DNA of 64,000 bases from Lampris incognitus. Its lineage: Eukaryota; Chordata; Actinopteri; Lampriformes; Lampridae. The position numbers and the translations under genes are program-made. This document shows, in pieces, positions 1 to 15,020 of the stretch. The notes beneath the pieces are model-generated. The model did not search any database and was not told the DNA's origin. It saw nothing but the letters and a program-made list of their open reading frames with translations. Each line of letters opens with the position of its first letter. The first letter of the stretch is position 1. Where the stretch lies: assembly GCF_029633865.1 (NCBI RefSeq), contig NC_079211.1:70100464-70164463 (forward strand). Direction: 5' to 3'.

Positions 1-3000
1 CACACACTATATCTCTCATACACACACACTATATCTCTCTCACACACACAATATATCTCTCTCACACACACTATATCTCTCCTCTCTCTCTCTTACAAAC
101 ACTATATCTCTCTCACTCACACACACACACACACTATCTCTCTCTCTCTAACACACACACTATATCTCTCTCTCTAACACAAACCCACTATATCTCTCTC
201 ACACACACTATATCTCTCTCACACACACACACTATCTCTCTCTCTCTCACACACACTATATCTCTCTCTCTCTCACACACACACACTATATCTCTCTCTC
301 ACACACACACACACTATATCTCTCTCTAAAACACACTATATATATCTCTCTCTAACACACACACTATTATCTCTCTCTCTCTCACACACACTATATCTCT
401 CACACACACACTATATATCTCTCTCTCACACACACACTATATCTCTCTCACACACACACTATATATCTCTCTCTCACACACACACACACTATATATCTCT
501 CTCTCACACAGACACTATATCTCTCTCTCACACACACACTATATCTCTCTCTCTCTCACACACACTATATTTCTCTCTCACACACACACACACACACTAT
601 ATATCTCTCTCTCTCACACACACACTATATCTCTCTCTCTCTCACACACACTATATCTCTCTCACTCACACACACTATATCTCTTTCACTCACACACCCT
701 TTATATATCTCTCTCTCACACACACACACTATATCTCTCTCTCTCACACACACACACACTATATATCTCTCTCTCTCTCTCACACACTATATCTCTCTCA
801 CTCACACACACACTATATCTCTCTCACACACACTATATCTCTCTCTCTCACACACACACACACTATATCTCTCTCACTCACACACACTATATCTCTCTCA
901 CTCACACACACACTATATCTCTCCCACTAACACACACACTATATCTCTCACTCACACACACACTATATATCTCTCTCTCTCACACACACACACACACACT
1001 ATATATATCTCTCTCTCACACACACTATATATCTCTCTCTCTCACACACACTATATCTATCTCACTCACACACACTATATCTCTCTCTCACACACACACA
1101 CTTTATCTCTCTCTCTCTCACAAACACACAATATATCTCTCTCTCTCACACACACACTATATCTCTCTCACTCACACACCCTATATCTCTCTCTCACACA
1201 CACTGTATCTCTCTCTCTCACACACACACACACACTATATCTCTCTCACACACACACACACTATATATATCTCTCTCTCTCACACACACACTATATCTCT
1301 CTCTCACACACACACTATATCTCTCTCTCTAACACACACTATATCTCTCTCTCACACACTATATCTCTCTCACACACACACACACACACACTATATCTCT
1401 AACACACACACTATATCTCTCTCACACACACACACTATATCTCTCTCACACACACACTATATCTCTCTCACACACACACACTATATCTCTCTCTCACACA
1501 CACTATATCTCTCCTCTCTCTCTCTTACACACACTATATCTCTCTCACTCACACACACACACACTCTCTCTCTCTCTCTAACACACACACTATCTCTCTC
1601 TCTCTAACACACACACATTATCTCTCTCACACACTATATCTCTCTCACACACACACACACACGATATCTCTAACACACACACTATATCTCTCTCACACAC
1701 ACACTATATCTCTCATACACACACACTATATCTCTCTCACACACACAATATATCTCTCTCACACACACTATATCTCTCCTCTCTCTCTCTTACAAACACT
1801 ATATCTCTCTCACTCACACACACACACACACTATCTCTCTCTCTCTAACACACACACTATATCTCTCTCTCTAACACAAACCCACTATATCTCTCTCACA
1901 CACACTATATCTCTCTCACACACACACACTATCTCTCTCTCTCTCACACACACTATATCTCTCTCTCTCTCACACACACACACTATATCTCTCTCTCACA
2001 CACACACACACTATATCTCTCTCTAAAACACACTATATATATCTCTCTCTAACACACACACTATTATCTCTCTCTCTCTCACACACACTATATCTCTCAC
2101 ACACACACTATATATCTCTCTCTCACACACACACTATATCTCTCTCACACACACACTATATATCTCTCTCTCACACACACACACACTATATATCTCTCTC
2201 TCACACAGACACTATATCTCTCTCTCACACACACACTATATCTCTCTCTCTCTCACACACACTATATTTCTCTCTCACACACACACACACACACTATATA
2301 TCTCTCTCTCTCACACACACACTATATCTCTCTCTCTCTCACACACACTATATCTCTCTCACTCACACACACTATATCTCTTTCACTCACACACCCTTTA
2401 TATATCTCTCTCTCACACACACACACTATATCTCTCTCTCTCACACACACACACACTATATATCTCTCTCTCTCTCTCACACACTATATCTCTCTCACTC
2501 ACACACACACTATATCTCTCTCACACACACTATATCTCTCTCTCTCACACACACACACACTATATCTCTCTCACTCACACACACTATATCTCTCTCACTC
2601 ACACACACACTATATCTCTCCCACTAACACACACACTATATCTCTCACTCACACACACACTATATATCTCTCTCTCTCACACACACACACACACACTATA
2701 TATATCTCTCTCTCACACACACTATATATCTCTCTCTCTCACACACACTATATCTATCTCACTCACACACACTATATCTCTCTCACTCACACACACTATA
2801 TCTCTCTCACTCACACACACACTATATCTCTCCCACTAACACACACTATATCTCTCTCACTCACACACACACTATATCTCTCTCTCTCACACACACTATA
2901 TCTCTCTCTCACACACACACTATATCTCTCTCTCACACACACACACATTATATCTCTCTCTCACACACACACTATATCTCTCTCTCTCACACACACTATA

Positions 3001-6000
3001 TATCTCTCTCACACACACACACTATATTGCTCTCTCTCACACACACACACACACACTATATCGCTCACTCTCTCACACACACTATATCTCTCTCACTCAC
3101 ACACACTATATATCTCTCTCACACACACACACTATCTCTTTCTCTCTCACACGCACACTCTATATATCTCTCTCACTCACACATACACTATAACTCTCTC
3201 ACACACACACTTTATCTCTCTCTCACACACACTATATATCTCTCTCACACACACACACTATATATCTCTCTCTCACACACACACTATATCTCTCTCTCTC
3301 ACACACACACCCTATATATATATCTCTCTCTCTCACACACACACACTATCTCTCTCTCTCACACACACACACACACTATATCTCTCTCTCTCACACACAC
3401 ACACACTATATCTCTCTCTCACACACACACTATATATCTCTCTCACACAAACTATATATCTCTCTCACACACACACACTATATCTCTCTCTCACACACAC
3501 ACACTTTATCTCTCTCTCTCTCACACACACACACTATATCTCTCTCTCACACACACACACACTATATCTCTCTCACTCACACACCCTATATCTCTCTCTC
3601 ACACACACTGTATCTCTCTCTCTCACACACACACACACACACTATATCTCTCTCACACACACACATACTATATATATATATCTCTCTCACACACACACTA
3701 TATCTCTCTCTCACACACACACTATATCTCTCTCTCTAACACACACACTATATATCTCTCTCACACACTATATCTCTCTCACACACACACACACTATATC
3801 TCTAACACACACACTATATCTCTCTCACACACACACTATATCTCTCTCACACACACACTATATCTCTCTCACACACACTATATCTCTCCTCTCTCTCTCT
3901 TACACACACTATATCTCTCTCACTCACACACACACACACTATCTCTCTCTCTCTAACACACACACTATATCTCTCTCTCTAACACACACATTATCTCTCT
4001 CTCTCACACACTATATCTCTCTCACACACACACACTATATCTCTAACACACACACTATATCTCTCTCACACACACACTATATCTCTCACACACACACTAT
4101 ATCTCTCACAAACACACACACTATATCTCTCTCTCACACACACACTATATATCTCTCTCACACACACACACTATATCGCTCTCTCTCTCACACACACTAT
4201 ATCTCTCTCACTCACACACACTATATATCTCTCTCTCACACACACACACTATCTCTTTCTCTCTCACACACACACACTATATCTCTCTCTCTCACTCACA
4301 CACACCCTATATCTCTCCCTCTCACACACACTGTATCTCTCTCTCTCACACACACACACACTATATATATATATATCTCTCACACACACACACTATATCC
4401 CTCACACACACACACACACACTATATCTCTCTCACAAACACACTATATCTCTCTCTCTCTCACACACACACACTGTATCTCTCTCTCTCACACACACACT
4501 ATATCTCTCTCACACACACACACACTATATATCTCTCTCTCTCACACACACACACTATAACTCTCTCTCTGTCACACACACACACTATATCTCTCTCTCT
4601 CACAAACACACACTATATCTCTCTCTCACACACACACACACTATATCTCTCTCTCACACACACACTATATCTCTCTCTCTCACACACACTATATATCTCT
4701 CTCACACACACACACTATATCGCTCTCTCTCTCACACACACACACTATATCGCTCTCTCTCTCACACACACTATATCTCTCTCACTCACACACACTATAT
4801 ATATCTCTCTCACACACACACACACTATCTCTTTCTCTCTCACACACACACACTATATATCTCTCTCACTCACACATACACTATAACTCTCTCTCTGTCA
4901 CACACACACTATATCTCTCTCTCTCACTCACACACACCCTATATCTCTCTCTCTCACACACACTGTATCTCTCTCTCTCACACACACACACACACACTAT
5001 ATATATATCTCTCTCTCACACACACACTATATCTCTCTCACTCACACACACTATATCTCTCTCTCTCACACACACTATATCTCTCTCTCACACACACACA
5101 CTATATCTCTCTCTCACACACACACACACTATATCTCTCTCTCACACACACACTATATCTCTCTCTCTCACACACACTATATATCTCTCTCACACACACA
5201 CACTATATCGCTCTCTCTCTCACACACACACACTATATCGCTCTCTCTCTCACACACACTATATCTCTCTCACTCACACACACTATATATATCTCTCTCA
5301 CACACACACACTATCTCTTTCTCTCTCACACACAAACACTATATATCTCTCTCACTCACACATACACTATAACTCTCTCTCTGTCACACACACACTATAT
5401 CTCTCTCTCTCACTCACACACACCCTATATCTCTCTCTCTCACACACACTGTATCTCTCTCTCTCACACACACACACACACACTATATATATCTCTCTCT
5501 CACACACACACACTATATCCCTCACACACACACACACACTTTATCTCTCTCACAAAAACGCTATCTCTCTCTCTCTCTCACACACACACACTGTATCTCT
5601 CTCTCTCTCACACACACTATATCTCTCTCACACACACACACACTATATATCTCTCTTACTCACATACACTATAACTCTCTCTCTGTCACACACACACACT
5701 ATATCTCTCTCTCACACACACACACTATATCTCTCTCTCTCTCACACACACACTATATATATCTCTCTCTCTCACACACACACACTATATCTCTCTCTCA
5801 CACACACACACTATATCTCTCTCCCGCACACACACTATATCTCTCTCTCACATACACACTATATCTCTCTCTCACACACACTATATATCTCTCTCACACA
5901 TACACACTATATCTCTCTCTGTCTCTCACACACACACTATATCTCTCTCTCACACACACACACTTTATCTCTCTCTCTCTCACACACACACACAATATAT

Positions 6001-9000
6001 CTCTCTCTCTCACACACACACTATATCTCTCTCACTCACACACCCTATATCTCTCTCTCACACACACTGTATCTCTCTCTCTCACACACACACACACACT
6101 ATATCTCTCTCACACACACACACACTATATATATCTCTCTCTCTCACACACACACTATATCTCTCTCTCACACACACACTATATCTCTCTCTCTAACACA
6201 CACTATATCTCTCTCTCACACACTATATCTCTCTCACACACACACACACACTATATCTCTAACACACACACTATATCTCTCTCACACACACACACTATAT
6301 CTCTCTCACACACACACTATATCTCTCTCACACACACACTATATCTCTCTCTCACACACACTATATCTCTCCTCTCTCTCTCTTACACACACTATATCTC
6401 TCTCACTCACACACACACACACTATCTCTCTCTCTCTAACACACACACTATCTCTCTCTCTCTAACACACACACATTATCTCTCTCACACACTATATCTC
6501 TCTCACACACACACACACGATATCTCTAACACACACACTATATCTCTCTCACACACACACACACACTATATCTCTCATACACACACACTATATCTCTCTC
6601 ACACACACAATATATCTCTCTCTCACACACACTATATCTCTCCTCTCTCTCTCTTACAAACACTATATCTCTCTCACTCACACACACACACACACACACT
6701 ATCTCTCTCTCTCTAACACACACACTATATCTCTCTCTCTAACACAAACCCACTATATCTCTCTCACACACACTATATCTCTCTCACACACACACACTAT
6801 CTCTCTCTCTCTCACACACACTATATCTCTCTCTCTCTCACACACACACACTATATCTCTCTCTCACACACACACACACTATATCTCTCTCTAAAACACA
6901 CTATATATATCTCTCTCTAACACACACACTATTATCTCTCTCTCTCTCACACACACTATATCTCTCACACACACACTATATATCTCTCTCTCACACACAC
7001 ACTATATCTCTCTCACACACACACTATATATCTCTCTCTCACACACACACACACTATATATCTCTCTCTCACACACACACTATATCTCTCTCTCACACAC
7101 ACACTATATCTCTCTCTCTCTCACACACACTATATTTCTCTCTCACACACACACACACACACTATATATCTCTCTCTCTCACACACACACTATATCTCTC
7201 TCTCTCTCACACACACTATATCTCTCTCACTCACACACACTATATCTCTTTCACTCACACACCCTTTATATATCTCTCTCACACACACACACACTATATC
7301 TCTCTCTCTCACACACACACACACTATATATCTCTCTCTCTCTCTCACACACTATATCTCTCTCACTCACACACACACTATATCTCTCTCACACACACTA
7401 TATCTCTCTCTCTCACACACACACACACTATATCTCTCTCACTCACACACACTATATCTCTCTCACTCACACACACACTATATCTCTCCCACTAACACAC
7501 ACACTATATCTCTCACTCACACACACACTATATATCTCTCTCTCTCACACACACACACACACACTATATATATCTCTCTCTCACACACACTATATATCTC
7601 TCTCTCTCACACACACTATATCTATCTCACTCACACACACTATATCTCTCTCACTCACACACACTATATCTCTCTCACTCACACACACACTATATCTCTC
7701 CCACTAACACACACTATATCTCTCTCACTCACACACACACTATATCTCTCTCTCTCACACACACTATATCTCTCTCTCACACACACACTATATCTCTCTC
7801 TCACACACACACACATTATATCTCTCTCTCACACACACACTATATCTCTCTCTCTCACACACACTATATATCTCTCTCACACACACACACTATATCGCTC
7901 TCTCTCACACACACACACACACTATATCGCTCACTCTCTCACACACACTATATCTCTCTCACTCACACACACTATATATCTCTCTCACACACACACACTA
8001 TCTCTTTCTCTCTCACACGCACACTCTATATATCTCTCTCACTCACACATACACTATAACTCTCTCACACACACACTTTATCTCTCTCACACACACACTA
8101 TATATCTCTCTCACACACACACACTATATATCTCTCTCTCACACACACACAATATCTCTCTCTCTCACACACACACCCTATATATATCTCTCTCTCTCTC
8201 ACACACACACACTATATCTCTCTCTCACACACACACACACACTATATCTCTCTCTCACACACACACACACACTATATCTCTCTCTCACACACACACTATA
8301 TCTCTCTCTCACACAAACTATATATCTCTCTCACACACACACACTATATCTCTCTCTCACACACACACACTTTATCTCTCTCTCTCTCACACACACACAC
8401 TATATCTCTCTCTCACACACACACACACTATATCTCTCTCACTCACACACCCTATATCTCTCTCTCACACACACTGTATCTCTCTCTCTCACACACACAC
8501 ACACACACTATATCTCTCTCACACACACACACACTATATATATATCTCTCTCTCACACACACACTATATCTCTCTCTCACACACACTATATCTCTCTCTC
8601 TAACACACACACTATATCTCTCTCTCACACACTATATCTCTCTCACACACACACACACTATATCTCTAACACACACACTATATCTCTCTCACACACACAC
8701 TATATCTCTCTCACACACACACTATATCTCTCTCACACACACTATATCTCTCCTCTCTCTCTCTTACACACACTATATCTCTCTCACTCACACACACACA
8801 CACTATCTCTCTCTCTCTAACACACACACTATATCTCTCTCTCTAACACACACATTATCTCTCTCTCTCACACACTATATCTCTCTCACACACACACACA
8901 CTATATCTCTAACACACACACTATATCTCTCTCACACACACACTATATCTCTCACACACACACTATATCTCTCACACACACACACACTATATCTCTCTCT

Positions 9001-12000
9001 CACACACACACTATATATCTCTCTCACACACACACACTATATCGCTCTCTCTCTCACACACACACACTATATCGCTCTCTCTCTCACACACACTATATCT
9101 CTCTCACTCACACACACTATATATCTCTCTCTCACACACACACACTATCTCTTTCTCTCTCACACACACACACTATATCTCTCTCTCTCACTCACACACA
9201 CCCTATATCTCTCCCTCTCACACACACTGTATCTCTCTCTCTCACACACACACACACTATATATATATATCTCTCACACACACACACTATATCCCTCACA
9301 CACACACACACTATATCTCTCTCACAAACACACTATATCTCTCTCTCTCTCACACACACACACTGTATCTCTCTCTCTCACACACACACTATATCTCTCA
9401 CACACACACACACTATATATCTCTCTCTCTCACACACACACACTATAACTCTCTCTCTGTCACACACACACACTATATCTCTCTCTCTCACAAACACACA
9501 CTATATCTCTCTCTCTCTCACACACACACTATATATATCTCTCTCACACACACACACACACTATATCTCTCTCTCACACACACACACACACTATATCGCT
9601 CTCTCACACACACACTATATATCTCTCTCTCTCACACACACACTATATCTCTCTCTCTCTCACACACACTATATCTCTCTCACTCACACACACTATATCT
9701 CTTTCACTCACACACCCTTTATATATCTCTCTCACACACACACACACTATATCTCTCTCTCTCACACACACACACACTATATATCTCTCTCTCTCTCTCA
9801 CACACTATATCTCTCTCACTCACACACACACTATATCTCTCTCACACACACTATATCTCTCTCTCTCACACACACACACTATATCTCTCTCACTCACACA
9901 CACTATATCTCTCTCACTCACACACACACTATATCTCTCCCACTAACACACACACTATATCTCTCACTCACACACACACTATATATATCTCTCTCTCACA
10001 CACACACACACACACTATATATATCTCTCTCTCACACACACTATATATCTCTCTCTCTCACACACACTATATCTATCTCACTCACACACACTATATCTCT
10101 CTCACTCACACACACTATATCTCTCTCACTCACACACACACTATATCTCTCCCACTAACACACACTATATCTCTCTCACTCACACACACACTATATCTCT
10201 CTCTCTCACACACACTATATCTCTCTCTCACACACACACTATATCTCTCTCTCACACACACACACATTATATCTCTCTCTCACACACACACTATATCTCT
10301 CTCTCTCACACACACTATATATCTCTCTCACACACACACACTATATCGCTCTCTCTCACACACACACACACACTATATCGCTCACTCTCTCACACACACT
10401 ATATCTCTCTCACTCACACACACTATATATCTCTCTCACACACACACACTATCTCTTTCTCTCTCACACGCACACTCTATATATCTCTCTCACTCACACA
10501 TACACTATAACTCTCTCACACACACACTTTATCTCTCTCACACACACACTATATATCTCTCTCACACACACACACTATATATCTCTCTCTCACACACACA
10601 CTATATCTCTCTCTCTCACACACACACCCTATATATATATCTCTCTCTCTCACACACACACACTATATCTCTCTCTCTCACACACACACACACACTATAT
10701 CTCTCTCTCACACACACACACACACTATATCTCTCTCTCACACACACACTATATCTCTCTCTCACACAAACTATATATCTCTCTCACACACACACACTAT
10801 ATCTCTCTCTCACACACACACACTTTATCTCTCTCTCTCTCACACACACACACTATATCTCTCTCTCACACACACACACACTATATCTCTCTCACTCACA
10901 CACCCTATATCTCTCTCTCACACACACTGTATCTCTCTCTCTCACACACACACACACACACTATATCTCTCTCACACACACACACACTATATATATATCT
11001 CTCTCTCACACACACACTATATCTCTCTCTCACACACACTATATCTCTCTCTCTAACACACACACTATATCTCTCTCTCACACACTATATCTCTCTCACA
11101 CACACACACACTATATCTCTAACACACACACTATATCTCTCTCACACACACACTATATCTCTCTCACACACACACTATATCTCTCTCACACACACTATAT
11201 CTCTCCTCTCTCTCTCTTACACACACTATATCTCTCTCACTCACACACACACACACTATCTCTCTCTCTCTAACACACACACTATATCTCTCTCTCTAAC
11301 ACACACATTATCTCTCTCTCTCACACACTATATCTCTCTCACACACACACACACTATATCTCTAACACACACACTATATCTCTCTCACACACACACTATA
11401 TCTCTCACACACACACTATATCTCTCACACACACACACACTATATCTCTCTCTCACACACACACTATATATCTCTCTCACACACACACACTATATCGCTC
11501 TCTCTCTCACACACACACACTATATCGCTCTCTCTCTCACACACACTATATCTCTCTCACTCACACACACTATATATCTCTCTCTCACACACACACACTA
11601 TCTCTTTCTCTCTCACACACACACACTATATCTCTCTCTCTCACTCACACACACCCTATATCTCTCCCTCTCACACACACTGTATCTCTCTCTCTCACAC
11701 ACACACACACTATATATATATATCTCTCACACACACACACACTATATCCCTCACACACACACACACACTATATCTCTCTCACAAACACACTATATCTCTC
11801 TCTCTCTCACACACACACACTGTATCTCTCTCTCTCACACACACACTATATCTCTCTCACACACACACACACTATATATCTCTCTCTCTCACACACACAC
11901 ACTATAACTCTCTCTCTGTCACACACACACACTATATCTCTCTCTCTCACAAACACACACTATATCTCTCTCTCTCTCACACACACACTATATATATCTC

Positions 12001-14935
12001 TCTCACACACACACACACACACTATATCTCTCTCTCACACACACACACACTATATCGCTCTCTAACACACACACTATATCTCTCTCTCACACACACTATA
12101 TATCTCTCTCACACACACACACTATATCTCTCTCTGTCTCTCACACACACACTATATCTCTCTCTCACACACACACACTTTATCTCTCTCTCTCTCACAC
12201 ACACACACTATATCTCTCTCTCTCACACACACACTATATCTCTCTCACTCACACACCCTATATCTCTCTCTCACACACACTGTATCTCTCTCTCACACAC
12301 ACACAAACACACTATATCTCTCTCACACACACACACACTATATCTCTCTCTCTCTCACACACACACACTATATCTCTCTCTCACACACATACTATATCTC
12401 TCTCTCTAACACACACACTATATCTCTCTCTCTGTCACACACACACACTATATCTCTCTCTCTCACACACACACACTATATCTCTCTCTCTCTCACACAC
12501 ACACTATATATATCTCTCTCACACACACACACACACTATATCTCTCTCTCACACACACACACACTATATCTCTCTCTCTCACACACACTATATCTCTCTC
12601 TCACACACACTATATATCTCTCTCACACACACACACTATATCTCTCTCTGTCTCTCACACACACACTATATCTCTCTCTCACACACACACACTTTATCTC
12701 TCTCTCTGTCACACACACACACACTATATCTCTCTCTCTCACACACACACTATATCTCTCTCACTCACACACCCTATATCTCTCTCTCACACACACTGTA
12801 TCTCTCTCTCTCACACACACACACACACTATATCTCTCACACACACACACATACTATATCTCTCTCTCTCTCTAACACACACACTATATCTCTCTCTCAC
12901 ACACTATATCTCTCTCACACACACACACTATATCTCTAACACACACACTATATCTCTCTCACACACACTGTATCTCTCTCTCTCACACACACACACACAC
13001 TATATCTCTCACACACACACACACACTATATCTCTCTCTCTCTAACACACACACTATATCTCTCTCTCACACACTATATCTCTCTCACACACACACACAC
13101 TATATCTCTAACACACACACTATATCTCTCTCACACACACACACTATATCTCTCTCACACACACACTATATCTCTCTCACACACACACTATATCTCTCTC
13201 TCACACACACTATATCTCTCCTCTCTCTCTCTTACACACAATATATCTCTCTCACTCACACACACACACACTATCTCTCTCTCTCTAACACACACACTAT
13301 CTCTCTCTCTCTAACACACACACTATATCTCTCTCACACACTATATCTCTCTCACACACACACTATATCTCTCTCACACACACACACTATATCTCTCATA
13401 CACACACACTATATCTCTCTCACACACACAATATATCTCTCTCTCACACACACTATATCTCTCCTCTCTCTCTCTTACACACACTATATCTCTCTCACTC
13501 ACACACACACACTATCTCTCTCTCTCTAACACACACACTATATCTCTCTCTCTAACACAAACCCACTATATCTCTCTCACACACACTATATCTCTCTCAC
13601 ACACACACACTATCTCTCTCTCTCTCACACACACTATATCTCTCTCTCACACACACACACACACTATATCTCTCTCTCACACACACACTATATCTCTCTC
13701 TCTCACACACACTATATCTCTCTCACTCACACACACTATATATATCTCTCTCTCACACACACACTATATCTCTCTCTCTCTCACACACACACACACTATA
13801 TCTCTCTCACTCACACACACTATATATATCTCTCTCACTCACACACACACTATATCTCTCCCACTAACACACACACTATATCTCTCTCACTCACACAGAC
13901 ACTATATCTCTCTCTCTCACACACACTATATCTCTCTCTCACACACACACACTATATCTCTCTCTCACACACACACACACTATATCTCTCTCTCACACAC
14001 ACACTATATCTCTCTCTCTCACACACACTATATATCTCTCTCACACACACACTCTATATCGCTCTCTCTCACACACACACACTATATCGCTCTCTCTCTC
14101 TCACACACACTATATCTCTCTCACTCACACACACTATATATCTCTCTCTCACACACACACACCCTATATCTCTCTCTCTCACACACACTGTATCTCTCTC
14201 TCACACACACACACACACTATATATATCTCTCTCTCACACACACACACTATATCCCTCACACACACACACACACTATATCTCTCTCACACACACACTATA
14301 TCTCTCTCTCTCACACACACACACTGTATCTCTCTCTCTCACACACACACTATATCTCTCTCACACACACACACACACTATATATCTCTCTCACTCACAC
14401 ACACTATAACTCTCTCTCTGTCACACACACACACTATATCTCTTTCTGTCACACACACACTATATCTCTCTCTCTCTCATTCACACACACCCTATATATA
14501 TATCTCTCACACACACTGTATCTCTCTCTCTGACACATACACACACACACTGTATCTCTCGCAAACACACACACTATATATCTCTCTCTCTCACACACAC
14601 ACACTATCTCTCTGACACACACACACTATATCTCTCTCACACACACACACTATATCTCTCTCCCTCTCTCACACACACACTATATCTCTCTGTCTCTCTC
14701 TAACACACACACTATCTCTCTCTCTCACACACTATATCTCTCTCACACACACACACTATATCTCTCTAACACACACACTATATCTCTCTCACACACACAC
14801 ACACACACTATATCTCTCTCACACACACACACTATATCTCTCTCACACACACACACTATATCTCTCTCTCACACACACACACACACTATATCTCTCTCAC
14901 ACACACACTATATCTCTCTCTCACTCACACACACA
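1..14935. repeat. Giant compound microsatellite (CA)n-TATA-(CT)n
   Basis: Nearly 15 kb built from short blocks of (CA)n, then CTATAT, then (CT)n, the basic module being about 20-35 bp. It has no gene. Long open frames rich in S-H-T-L-Y (for example 3027-3956, plus) only reflect the lack of stop codons in this composition. Larger duplications can be followed with rare variants: TCTCATAC occurs at 14, 1711, 6573 and 13394; CTCTAAA at 324, 2021 and 6889; an ACGC variant at 3152, 8018 and 10470. On the minus (transcribed) strand the array reads (GT)n-(GA)n-ATAT and begins within a few bases of the exon D splice donor at 14940. Variant patterns are clear; the exact length may be affected by assembly. 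Confidence 0.97.
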
Positions 14936-14940
14936 GATAC

Positions 14941-15020
14941 CTGCTGATGATGCTATTCATTTGCAGGTCTTTGTCATCTTGGAGTCTTCTGAGACGTGAC
15001 TCTGTGTCCTCCAACCTGAC
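14941..15020 (-). CDS. dab2ip: Exon D of DAB2IP-like RasGAP gene (coiled coil)
   Basis: An 80-nt minus-strand exon. The acceptor is GTGTTGCAG just before 15020 and the donor is GTATCT at 14940-14935. It is read in phase 0 and ends in phase 2. The 26 complete codons begin VRLEDTESRLRRLQDDK and continue to NSIIS, followed by a split Arg-type codon. This is a charged heptad pattern continuing the coiled coil of exon C. The RLE-x2-E-x-RLR and IISR pattern is what I recall from the C-terminal coiled coil (DUF3498-type) of SynGAP/DAB2IP/RASAL2 proteins, which mediates self-association and partner binding. The exon is hemmed in by satellites on both sides: the 41-bp array touches its acceptor and the compound microsatellite touches its donor. 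The following exon lies outside the window. Family assignment is strong; the choice of DAB2IP over RASAL2 is from memory. Confidence 0.82.

Noticed and set aside
3027..3956. 309-codon plus-strand open frame in the CA/CT satellite
   Set aside because: It is pure repeat composition (S, L, H, T, Y, I) with no domain, and neighbouring repeat copies are broken; it is not a gene.
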